Assembly (NCBI GenBank): GCA_036399695.1
Contig: DASWMP010000189.1
Coordinates: forward strand, 1-14,601
Source: DASVEE01 sp036399695
GTDB lineage: Bacteria > Acidobacteriota > Thermoanaerobaculia > Gp7-AA8
Length of the DNA: 14,601 nt
Direction: 5' to 3'
Made by a program: the position numbers and the translations under genes. The stretch's first letter is position 1, and each line of letters starts with the position of its first letter. The notes beneath the pieces are model-generated. The model was not told the origin of the DNA and did no database searches. It was given only the letters and a program-made list of their open reading frames with translations. Shown here piece by piece: positions 5,518-12,654 of the stretch.

Positions 5518-8500
5518 ATGGTACCGAGCCGAAGAGTTGCAATACTCTTCGTGACTACGTTCCTCTCCACGCGGCACCTTCCCGCAGATTCCGCAAAACC
5601 AGCAGACGCATTCAGTTACGCGCCGGCCGTCTCGAGCACGGAAACCGCGAAGGGCCAACGGAGTAACGAGTCACGAAGCACGATTTCCCTGCAGCCCCGT
5701 GTCGAAGACGAGGATGGCGGCGATTGCGTGGCCCCGACGTTGATCGGGCCGGGCGACGATACCGGATCGATCCGCTCCGCCAACCCGGTCGAGTTCCGCT
5801 GGAGTGGCGGACATGCCGGGCCGCAGGATCATCCGGCCGATCACACCGAGTTCCGCGTCTACTACACCATCGACGGCGGCAGCGGCAAAGATGTGGAAGC
5901 CGGCCGCACGAAGTTGCCGGCGCGCGAGCTCACGGTCGACATGCCGGTGGGGCTCATCAAATGGCGTGTGGAGATCCGCCACGGCTCACAATCCTGTAGC
6001 AGCGGCTCGCTGAAGTTCCGGAGCGTCGGCACCTGCACGCCTCCTTCCGTGACCGCCACCGCCTCGAAGACGAGCGCGGTGGCCGGTGAGACCATCACGC
6101 TGACGGCGAACGCCGGCGGTTCCTCGCCGCAGACGATCACCTGGTTCGAAGGCAATACGAGCATCGGCAGCGGCGCGACTCTGACGAGGACGGTCACGGC
6201 CTCGACGTCGTTCCATTGCGAAGTACGGAACGACTGCGGCACCGTCCAGAGCGCGACCATCGCCGTCAACGTCTGCACCCCGCCCTCCATCACGACGCAG
6301 CCTTCCTCGGCAACGATCAATGAAGGCTCGACCGCGACCCTTTCCGTGGGCGTGAGCGGCACGCAGCCGGTCAACGTTCAGTGGTTCTCCGGCAGCACGG
6401 CTGTCGGCAGCGGCGCCACCTTCACGACGCCCACGCTGACGCAGACCACGACTTACCGGGCGGAGGTCACGAACGGCTGCGGCACGGTCACGAGCAACAC
6501 CGTCACCGTGACCGTCACCCCCGCGTGCAACCCGCCGGCGATCGCGACCCAGCCATCGAGCGCCTCCGTCAGCGAAGGAACGACGGCGACGCTCTCCGTC
6601 GGCGTGACCGGCACGCAGCCGATCAATATTCAGTGGTTCAGCGGCAGCACGCCGGTGGGCAGCGGCGCCACGTTCACGACCGCGCCGCTGACGCAGACCA
6701 CGACCTTCCGTGCCGAGGCCACCAACGCCTGCGGTACGGTGTCGAGCAACACCGTCACCGTCACGGTGACGCAGACCTGCACGCCGCCGTCGATCGCGTC
6801 GCAGCCGGTCAGCACCACGATCGTCGAGGGCGCCACCGCCACGCTTTCTATCGGCGTTGCCGGTACGCAGCCCGTCAACATCCAATGGTTCAGCGGCAGC
6901 ACGCCGGTCGGCAGCGGCGCCACGTTCACGACGCCCGCGCTGACGCAGAGCACGACCTACCGCGCCGAGGCCGCGAACGCCTGCGGTACGGTCTCGAGCA
7001 ACAGCGTGACCGTCACGGTGACGCAGTCGTGCACCCCGCCGGCGGTCGTCGCGCCCGCCGGGTTCACCATCGAGGAAGGCTCGACCACGACGCTCTCAGT
7101 CTCCGTCGCCGGCAGCGAGCCGACCGACGTCAAATGGTTCGACGGCGCCACGCTCGTCGGCAGCGGCCCGAGCTTCACCACTCCGGCGCTGACGCAGACC
7201 ACGGTTTACCGCATCGAGGCGACGAATGCCTGCGGCACCGCCAGCGCCACCATCACCGTCGACGTGCAGAAGCGCGCCGCCTGTGACGGCGACGTCCACG
7301 CGCCGCTCGCGTCCGTGATTGCCCAGGCCCGCAGCGCCGTGCCTTACGAAGTGGCCTGGCCGTCCCTCGGTGTCGGCATCAGCTACGAGGTGGAGGAATC
7401 GACCTCCAGCGACTTCACCAATCCGCGCGTTTTCATGACGCAGGCGACGTCCATGGCTTTTCGTCATGACGTCGGCACTGCCGAACGCTTCTTCTACCGC
7501 GTCCGCGGCGTGCGCGTCTGCGACGGCCGCCTCGGCGAGTACTCGGGCGTCCTGCGCGTCGTCGTCGTACCGAACCCGCAGGTCAGCGGCGCCGGCCCCG
7601 ACATCGTGGCGGCGCACGGCACCCTCTCCATCATCACTCAGACGATGCACCTCGATGCCGAGACCCTCGGCGGCGTGGGCGCCAGCTTCCACATCGGCGC
7701 TTCCGAGAGCTGGCTCTCGATTCATCCCTCGTCCGGCATCGTGCCGGCCGAGGGCGTGACCTTCACGCTGACCGTCGATCCGCGCGGCCTGCCGCAGGGC
7801 ACGAGCGCCGCGACGCTGCAGATCGGCAATGGCGGCGCGCTCCGCACCGAAGATGACGGCACCACGCGCGGCGTCCCGGTCACGATCTCGCTCGTCACAC
7901 CCGTGCGCCCGGCTCCGCGGCCGGCAGACGACAGCGTCCTGGTCATCCCGGCCATCGCCCACGCCCCCGGCGCGAACTCGCAGTGGCAGAGCGACGTCCG
8001 CATCGCTCACACGTGGCCCGTGGCCATGCGCTACGAACTGACCCTCACGACCACCGCCACCAACGGCAGCACCGGCCTGCAGACCGTCGTCACCGTGCCG
8101 GCCGGGCAGACGCTCGCGCTCGACGATCTCGTCGGCCGCTGGTTCGGTGCCGGCGCGCTCGGTGACGGCGTCACCGGCCTGCTCCTCGTCCGCCAGGCCG
8201 ACAACGCCGTCGTCCCGGGACGGACGGTCGCCACCAGCCGTCTCTACAACAAGGCAGCGAACGGCTCGTTCGGCCAGTTCGTCGCCGCCGTACCGCTCTC
8301 GAAGTTCGTCGCCGGCGGCGCCCGCGCTCTCTCGATGACGCAGATCGCGCAGTCCGACGCCTTCCGCACCAACTTCGGCATCGTGGAAGGCTCGGGCAAC
8401 GCCGCGCGGGTGAAGATCGAAGCGTTCGATCAGGCCGGCGCGAAGCTGTTCGAGTCGATGCTCGACCTGATGCCGGGCGAGCACCGCCAGCTCGGCGCCT

Positions 8501-9330
8501 ACCTCGCGGCCAACAACGTCACGACGGCGAACGCGCGTGTGAACGTCAGCGTCGTCTCGCCGAAGGGCCGCGCCTACGCCTACGCCTCGGTCGTCGACAA
8601 CAAGACCGGCGACCCGTCGTTCATCCCGGCCTTCAGCACGTCGAACGCGACGAGCCACGTCATCGCCGGCGCCGCCGATCTGGCCACGCCGACCGGCCGC
8701 TGGCAGACGGACCTCCGCCTCTTCAACGCCAGTGACGCCAGCGTCCCGGCGACGCTCGAGTATTACCCGCAGGGCTCGAGCACGCCGACGGCCACACGCG
8801 AGCTCACGCTCCAGCCGGGCGAAGTCCGCGCCACCGATGACGTGCTGCGTGACCTCTTCGGCCTGAGCTCGACCGGTGGTGCGATCCGCATCAAGTCGGC
8901 CATCGCCGGCGCGCTCGTCCCGACCGCCCGCACGTACCACAACCGCGGCGACGGCACCTACGGCCAGTTCATCCGCGGCGTCTCCTCGGACGAAGCGCTC
9001 GCCCTCGGCGAGCAGCCGCGCATGATCCTCAACGCCGAAGAGTCGCCGCGCTTCCGCACGAATGTAGGCCTCGTCGAAGTGAACGGCGCCGACACGAACG
9101 TGGAACTGACGGTCACGCTCCCGGGCCGCCGGGTGACCTCGACCGTGCAGGTGCAGCTCAAAGCCAACGAATACCGCCAGCTCAACTCCATGCTCCGCAC
9201 GATGGGCATGTCCGACGCCTACAACGCGACGGTCTCCGTCCGCGTCATGGGCGGCAACGGCAAGGTGGTGGCGTTCGGCTCGGTGGTGGACAACGTGACG
9301 CAGGATCCGACCTACGTGGTAGCGGAGTAG
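5518..9330 (+). CDS. Large exported multi-domain Ig-like protein with duplicated C-terminal domain
   Basis: This 1270-residue protein starts with a short basic and hydrophobic stretch (PSRRVAILFVTTFLS) that looks like a weak signal peptide. Residues about 68-172 form an FN3/Ig-like domain. Five Ig-like modules begin at cysteines 173, 253, 337, 421 and 505, the last four exactly 84 residues apart, each with a QWFSG or similar tryptophan strand and a second cysteine in NACGT, a probable disulfide pair. A beta domain with YRVRG (about 589-685) and a BACON-like segment ending SWLSIHPSSGIVPAEGVTFT (about 690-790) follow. Residues about 804-1042 and 1045-1270 are two copies of one domain: WQ(S/T)D(V/L)R(I/L), GQF, FRTN(F/V)G(I/L)VE, and SVVDN-TGDP-type ends. 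There is no anchor or enzyme motif. An extracellular adhesive or structural role is inferred. The GAGGATGGA upstream is a weak ribosome site. Confidence 0.85.
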   Translation: MVPSRRVAILFVTTFLSTRHLPADSAKPADAFSYAPAVSSTETAKGQRSNESRSTISLQPRVEDEDGGDCVAPTLIGPGDDTGSIRSANPVEFRWSGGHAGPQDHPADHTEFRVYYTIDGGSGKDVEAGRTKLPARELTVDMPVGLIKWRVEIRHGSQSCSSGSLKFRSVGTCTPPSVTATASKTSAVAGETITLTANAGGSSPQTITWFEGNTSIGSGATLTRTVTASTSFHCEVRNDCGTVQSATIAVNVCTPPSITTQPSSATINEGSTATLSVGVSGTQPVNVQWFSGSTAVGSGATFTTPTLTQTTTYRAEVTNGCGTVTSNTVTVTVTPACNPPAIATQPSSASVSEGTTATLSVGVTGTQPINIQWFSGSTPVGSGATFTTAPLTQTTTFRAEATNACGTVSSNTVTVTVTQTCTPPSIASQPVSTTIVEGATATLSIGVAGTQPVNIQWFSGSTPVGSGATFTTPALTQSTTYRAEAANACGTVSSNSVTVTVTQSCTPPAVVAPAGFTIEEGSTTTLSVSVAGSEPTDVKWFDGATLVGSGPSFTTPALTQTTVYRIEATNACGTASATITVDVQKRAACDGDVHAPLASVIAQARSAVPYEVAWPSLGVGISYEVEESTSSDFTNPRVFMTQATSMAFRHDVGTAERFFYRVRGVRVCDGRLGEYSGVLRVVVVPNPQVSGAGPDIVAAHGTLSIITQTMHLDAETLGGVGASFHIGASESWLSIHPSSGIVPAEGVTFTLTVDPRGLPQGTSAATLQIGNGGALRTEDDGTTRGVPVTISLVTPVRPAPRPADDSVLVIPAIAHAPGANSQWQSDVRIAHTWPVAMRYELTLTTTATNGSTGLQTVVTVPAGQTLALDDLVGRWFGAGALGDGVTGLLLVRQADNAVVPGRTVATSRLYNKAANGSFGQFVAAVPLSKFVAGGARALSMTQIAQSDAFRTNFGIVEGSGNAARVKIEAFDQAGAKLFESMLDLMPGEHRQLGAYLAANNVTTANARVNVSVVSPKGRAYAYASVVDNKTGDPSFIPAFSTSNATSHVIAGAADLATPTGRWQTDLRLFNASDASVPATLEYYPQGSSTPTATRELTLQPGEVRATDDVLRDLFGLSSTGGAIRIKSAIAGALVPTARTYHNRGDGTYGQFIRGVSSDEALALGEQPRMILNAEESPRFRTNVGLVEVNGADTNVELTVTLPGRRVTSTVQVQLKANEYRQLNSMLRTMGMSDAYNATVSVRVMGGNGKVVAFGSVVDNVTQDPTYVVAE
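6274..7281 (+). repeat. 252-bp in-frame tandem repeat encoding Ig modules
   Basis: Four consecutive units of exactly 252 bp start at the cysteine codons at 6274, 6526, 6778 and 7030. Units share long stretches, for example the segment encoding FSGSTPVGSGATFTT, which is almost identical at 6640-6680 and 6892-6932. A diverged 240-bp unit precedes them at 6034. The pattern shows module duplication inside the gene. Confidence 0.85.
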
Positions 9331-9394
9331 GGATCGGGGCCCCGGGCCCTGGGCCCGGTTGGGTCTCAGGCCCGGGGTTCGGGGGGCGTGGTTG
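9331..9394. repeat. Left GC-rich inverted terminal repeat and terminator-like hairpin
   Basis: This segment matches 10137-10202 in reverse complement over most of its length: both carry GGGCCCTGGGCCC, GGTTGGG, TCAGGCCCG, GGTTC and a G-rich end. It contains the perfect palindrome CCGGGCCC-T-GGGCCCGG (9342-9358), 11 nt after the stop of the large Ig gene, so it probably also serves as its terminator or 3' stabiliser. There is no T-tract. Confidence 0.7.
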
Positions 9395-9413
9395 GAGATC
9401 GACCGCTCCCTGA

Positions 9414-9491
9414 ACACTCCTGTCTGTCCGGCCCACCCCCGAGATCCTCGCGACAAGCGGCCGTTCGGGTGCACCGGACAGACAAGAGTGT
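9414..9491. repeat. Inverted repeat with GTCTGTCCGG arms
   Basis: ACACTCCTGTCTGTCCGG at 9414-9431 pairs with CCGGACAGACAAGAGTGT at 9474-9491, 17 of 18 positions, around a 42-nt loop. A copy of GTGTCTGTCC follows at once (9488-9497). A smaller possible stem, AAAGCC/GGCTTT, lies at about 9504-9526. No gene is evident; it reads as a separate intergenic repeat inserted in the larger repeat region. Confidence 0.75.
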
Positions 9492-9601
9492 CTGTCCCAC
9501 ATCTAAAGCCAACGCCATTGGGGCTTTCGCGCGCGGCTGCGACGCTGCCGCCCGCAAGGGCTTCTATCTACCGGGAAACGCGTGAGTTAACCATTAAGCG
9601 C

Positions 9602-10108
9602 GCTTCGATCGCCGTTACCGGCGGAAGAGTGCTCGCTTCCACCGCAGGTGTGCGCGCTTCGAGCGGAAGAAAGATCACTACCGGCGGAGGAATGATCGCC
9701 TTCCCGGCGAAGCGTGCGCGCTTGCAGCGGAAGAAAAAATGCAAGCGATGGAAGACTGACCGCCTGCCAACGAAGGTGCGAGCGCTGCCACGGGAAGCGC
9801 GATCGTTACCACGGGAAGCGCGATCGTTACCACGGGAACCGTCATCGCTGCCAGCGGAAGGCTCGAGCGGTTGCCCGTGCATCGATTTCCCTGCCATCGG
9901 AAGCGTGCACGCCTCCCGCGGAAGCGGGAACGGTTGCCGCGTAAGCAGGTTCGCCTCGGCTGGAACGACGCCGAACTTCCGCTGCCAGCGATCGCGCTTC
10001 CCGTGGTAACGGTCGCGCTTCCCGTGGTAACGATCGCGCTGTCCGTGGTAACGATCGCACTGTCCGTGGCAGCGATGACGCTTCGCTCGGCAGCGATTCG
10101 CGGTTCGG
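9602..10108. repeat. Array of 24 quasi-palindromic 21-bp units, orientation reversing mid-array
   Basis: Units start at 9602, 9623, 9644, 9665, 9686, 9708, 9729, 9750, 9771, 9793, 9814, 9835, 9856, 9877, 9899, 9920, 9941, 9962, 9983, 10004, 10025, 10046, 10067 and 10088: a 21-bp period with only three 1-bp slips. The consensus is roughly GGAAGCG, then YGATCG, then YTTCC or TTACC, itself nearly self-complementary. Two adjacent units (9793, 9814) are identical. From 9983 the units read as the reverse complement (TGGTAACGATCGCGCTTCCC) without losing phase. Because 21 is divisible by 3, several frames stay open, but they code only for Arg/Ser-rich heptads, so no gene is called. The 877-bp gap 9331-10207 holds this array and its flanking repeats only. 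Confidence 0.85.
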
Positions 10109-10136
10109 CTGGTATCGATATCCGCGGCGCGGGAAT

Positions 10137-10202
10137 CAACCGCCCCTGAACCTCGGGCCTGACTCCCAACCGGGCCCCGGGCCCAGGGCCCCGAGCCCCC
10201 GG
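10137..10202. repeat. Right GC-rich inverted terminal repeat and terminator-like hairpin
   Basis: This is the reverse-complement partner of 9331-9394. It includes GGGCCC-A-GGGCCC (10179-10191) and ends 5 bp from the stop codon of the SARP-receiver gene (minus strand), where it may end that transcript. The two copies together bracket the 21-bp array. Confidence 0.7.
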
Positions 10203-10207
10203 CCAGC

Positions 10208-11347
10208 TCACTCTTCTCGTAACACCTTGGCCACACGCGCCAGCAGCACGTTGTTCTTCACCGGTTTGCGGATGAAGTCGGCCGCGCCGATCTCGAAGGC
10301 TTTCACCTCCGGCTCGTCGCCCGGGAGGCCGGAGACGAAGATCGCCGGGATGTTGATGCCCTGCTCCTTCAGCGCTTCGAGGACCTTGTGGCCGTCGATG
10401 AAGGGGAGGTCGACGTCCAGCAGCAGGAGGTCCACCTTCTCGCGGCCAATCAGCATCAGCGCTTCGGCGCCGTCCTTTGCCAGGATGACCTCGTAGCCGG
10501 CCGACTTGAGGAGCGCGTTGTTCAACTCGCGGTTGAGGAGGTTGTCCTCGACGACCAGCACCGTCTTCTTCGCCGTGCGCCGGTCGTCGGGGAGGAGCGT
10601 GCTGCGCTTCGTGCGGAGGGCGACGATCTGCTGGTGCAGCGCTTTCGTCTCCGTGTCCGGCTCCACGCGCAGCTCGCGGCGCAGCGTCTTTGCCAGCGCG
10701 TCGTACTGCTGCAACGCGTTCACGAGGTCGCCGCTCTGCAGGAAGAGCCGCATGAGCAGGCGATGTACCGGCTCCTGCAGCGGATCGATGCGGAGCGAGC
10801 GCTGGCAGGTTGCGATGGCGTCGTCCACCGCGCCGCGCTTCGCCTGCATCTCGGCGAGCTGCGTGTGGATGCGGCAGGCGAGGCGGTGCAGGCGGTCGCG
10901 TTCGGCCAGCACCCACTGGTCGAACTTCTCCTCGTCGATGGCGAAGCCCTCGAGGAAATCGCCGGCGTAGAGCTCGACGGCGCGGGCGAGCGCTTCTTCC
11001 GAGCCGTTTGCGATCAGCGACTCGAACTCGGCCACGTCCACGTGCACCAGGGTGCCGTCGACCGCGAGGAAGTCACCTTCCTCGACAAGAATCTTCTGCG
11101 TCGAGGAGATCTGTCCCAGCTCCTTGCGCAGTCCGGAGAGCGTCTGACGGAGGCTTTGCCGCGCCTGTTCCGGCGCCGTGCTGCTCCAGAGGAGCGACGC
11201 CATCTTGTCGCGCGAAACCAACTGGGCAGGCTTCACCCCCAAGTACGCCAGCATTGCTTGCGACTTCCTGGCGGAGATCGACACCATGTGACCCGTGTCG
11301 CTGCGCATCCGGAAATCGCCAAAGAGATCGAGATAAAGAAGAACCAT
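10208..11347 (-). CDS. SARP/BTAD transcriptional activator fused to a C-terminal receiver domain
   Basis: The protein has 379 residues. Residues 1 to about 95 are an OmpR-like winged helix of the SARP type (MVLLYLDLFGDFRM, RKSQAMLAYL, SLRQTLSGLRKEL). Residues about 100-245 are a helical BTAD domain (FEGFAIDEEKFDQWVLAERDRL-type region, then TPR-like helices, YDALAKTLRRELRVEPDTET). Residues 260-379 are a full receiver: E267-D268, phospho-acceptor D311 in LLLLDVDLP, S339 and K361 in RKP. Receivers normally sit N-terminal to the DNA-binding domain; here the order is reversed. It should bind DNA and respond to a histidine kinase or to partner proteins. The ATG at 11345-11347 precedes the first strand directly; no Shine-Dalgarno motif is seen. 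The patatin gene lies 70 bp upstream on the same strand, so the two may be co-transcribed. Targets are unknown. Confidence 0.92.
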   Translation of the reverse strand: MVLLYLDLFGDFRMRSDTGHMVSISARKSQAMLAYLGVKPAQLVSRDKMASLLWSSTAPEQARQSLRQTLSGLRKELGQISSTQKILVEEGDFLAVDGTLVHVDVAEFESLIANGSEEALARAVELYAGDFLEGFAIDEEKFDQWVLAERDRLHRLACRIHTQLAEMQAKRGAVDDAIATCQRSLRIDPLQEPVHRLLMRLFLQSGDLVNALQQYDALAKTLRRELRVEPDTETKALHQQIVALRTKRSTLLPDDRRTAKKTVLVVEDNLLNRELNNALLKSAGYEVILAKDGAEALMLIGREKVDLLLLDVDLPFIDGHKVLEALKEQGINIPAIFVSGLPGDEPEVKAFEIGAADFIRKPVKNNVLLARVAKVLREE

Positions 11348-11367
11348 AGACTGCGTCAGGGCGCGCC

Positions 11368-11373
11368 ATTATC
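11368..11373 (-). promoter_or_regulatory. Possible -10 box upstream of the SARP-receiver gene
   Basis: On the minus strand the gap to the patatin gene contains GATAAT, ending 20 nt before the ATG. It matches five of six -10 bases, but no convincing -35 element lies 16-18 bp upstream, so it is only a weak candidate. Confidence 0.2.
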
Positions 11374-11417
11374 GCAGAGGTTTGTCCGAAGACCACGGAG
11401 ACGAAATTTGCGGGGGC

Positions 11418-12620
11418 TCAGCCGACTGCTTCGGTGAGCTGTGCCTGCTGCCTGGCTTCGCCGAAGAAGGTGCGGATCTCGTCGAGGCGGGACTCCACGT
11501 CGGCTTCACCGATCTCGATGAGGCGGTGGGTGTAGTGGGGCTCGAACATCAGGAGAGAGATGAAGTCGGGGGAGTCCGTCTCCTCCGTGCCGAGGGCGCG
11601 GACGAGAAGTTTGAGGTTGCGTGGGAGGTACTGCTGGTATTCGCCCGCGACCTTGCCGAGATCGACGGAGGGGCGGAGCACGAGCAGATCGATCGGGCGG
11701 AAACCGTTGCGATCCTCCTCCGGGAGCTTGCGCAGCATTTCGTTCAGCCGTTCCATGCGCACCACGTCTTCGTCGATGTTGTCGAGGAAGACGGCGTTGA
11801 CGAGCTGGCCGAGGATCTGGGCGGCCGGCGGGTAGCCGGTGACGACGGGCGTGCTCGCCTCGTCCGGCGTGCGCTGGTAGCCGGTGGACATCGCCAGGAT
11901 GTGCGTGGCGCCGAGGTGGACGGCGGGGGAGAGTGGCGCGGCGAGTCGGATGCCGCCGTCACCGTGCCAGGCGGCGCCCATGCGCACCGCGGGGAAGACG
12001 AACGGCAGGGCGGAGGAGGCGAGGATGTGCTCGACCGTCATCTGCGCCGGCACGGAGCGGCGGTTCGGTCCTTCGAAGACGTCGACGTTGCGTCCCTGGA
12101 CCCAGCGCACGGCCTGGCCGGTGGAGTAGTCGAGGGTCATGAGCGCCAGTGCGTGCAGATCGCCGCGGCGCAGGTTGTCGATGATGCCGGGGATCGGCTC
12201 GTCGGGACGGCAGCCGAGGACACGGCTGAGGAGATCGCGCAGGGGCGCCGTGTCGACGAGTCCGCGCGGGCGGCTCCACTTGTGGCGCGGGTAGAGCGAC
12301 GACAGCGCCGACCGGAACGGGATGAGCTTCGTCCAGTCGAAGCGGTAGATGCTGCTGCAATCGAGGCCGCACCAGAGCCGGGCCAGCTCGTTCGCCTGCT
12401 CGGCGAGCGTACCGCGGCGTGCGGCCAGGAAGGCGGCGTTGATGGCGCCGGCGGAGACACCGGTCACGATCCGGAAGCGGACGTGGGGGAAGTGTTTGGC
12501 GATCCCTTTGAGCAGGCCGGCCTGGTAGGCAGCCCGGGCGCCGCCTCCCGTCAGCATCACCGCCAGCTCGGGTCCATTGCCGGTATTTGCGTGAGGCGCA
12601 AAAGGGATGGCGGCGCTCAT
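11418..12620 (-). CDS. Patatin-like phospholipase
   Basis: The 400-residue protein carries all patatin catalytic elements: the oxyanion loop G25-G-G-A-R29 in VMLTGGGARAAYQAGLL, the nucleophile S56 in G54-V-S-A-G58 (IVTGVSAGAINAAF), and the dyad aspartate D221 in HGDGGIRLAAPLSP. The family hydrolyses acyl chains from phospholipids or other lipid esters. No signal peptide or membrane helix is seen, so it is probably cytosolic or peripheral. The start at 12618-12620 was chosen because longer versions would run into the divergent gene. There is no Shine-Dalgarno motif (CAGCCGTA precedes ATG). The roughly 150 residues after the catalytic domain, including MFEPHYTHRLIEIGEADVESRLDEIRTFF near the end, are typical of larger bacterial patatins. 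It shares a short divergent promoter region with a glycerol-3-phosphate dehydrogenase-like gene. Confidence 0.93.
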   Translation of the reverse strand: MSAAIPFAPHANTGNGPELAVMLTGGGARAAYQAGLLKGIAKHFPHVRFRIVTGVSAGAINAAFLAARRGTLAEQANELARLWCGLDCSSIYRFDWTKLIPFRSALSSLYPRHKWSRPRGLVDTAPLRDLLSRVLGCRPDEPIPGIIDNLRRGDLHALALMTLDYSTGQAVRWVQGRNVDVFEGPNRRSVPAQMTVEHILASSALPFVFPAVRMGAAWHGDGGIRLAAPLSPAVHLGATHILAMSTGYQRTPDEASTPVVTGYPPAAQILGQLVNAVFLDNIDEDVVRMERLNEMLRKLPEEDRNGFRPIDLLVLRPSVDLGKVAGEYQQYLPRNLKLLVRALGTEETDSPDFISLLMFEPHYTHRLIEIGEADVESRLDEIRTFFGEARQQAQLTEAVG

Positions 12621-12629
12621 TACGGCTGA

Positions 12630-12648
12630 GCAATTGCATTCCAATTGC
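12630..12648. promoter_or_regulatory. Operator-like palindrome between divergent lipase and dehydrogenase genes
   Basis: GCAATTG (12630-12636) and CAATTGC (12642-12648) are a perfect 7-bp inverted repeat with a 5-bp spacer (CATTC). It occupies the middle of the 34-bp gap between the two divergent start codons, so a bound protein would affect both genes. It is AT-rich in a GC-rich setting. Confidence 0.4.
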
Positions 12649-12654
12649 CAACGG

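Noticed and set aside
5241..5570. Longer version of the receiver protein starting near 5570
   Set aside because: The extra residues translate the GTTGTCCGT hairpin and overlap the start of the divergent Ig gene; the receiver fold is complete from 5240.
7096..9474. 792-codon minus-strand open frame opposite the giant Ig gene
   Set aside because: It is a His/Arg/Asp/Gly-rich shadow caused by high GC at third positions of the plus-strand gene; the plus frame has clear repeated domains.
9359..10009. Open frames through the 21-bp array (both strands) coding for Arg/Ser/Pro-rich heptads
   Set aside because: A 21-bp repeat keeps all frames in register, so open frames arise automatically. They have no recognisable domain, no initiation signals, and run through the flanking palindromes and terminator-like sequences.
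9602..10108. CRISPR array
   Set aside because: Units are contiguous 21-bp degenerate repeats without spacers, and no cas genes are nearby.
10388..11437. Plus-strand frames opposite the SARP-receiver and patatin genes (to about 12629)
   Set aside because: They have shadow-type composition; the minus strand carries complete catalytic and receiver motifs.
12607..12654. Upstream ATG for the dehydrogenase at 12607
   Set aside because: It would overlap the patatin start and bury the shared palindrome in coding sequence; the FAD-fold N-terminus fits the ATG at 12655.
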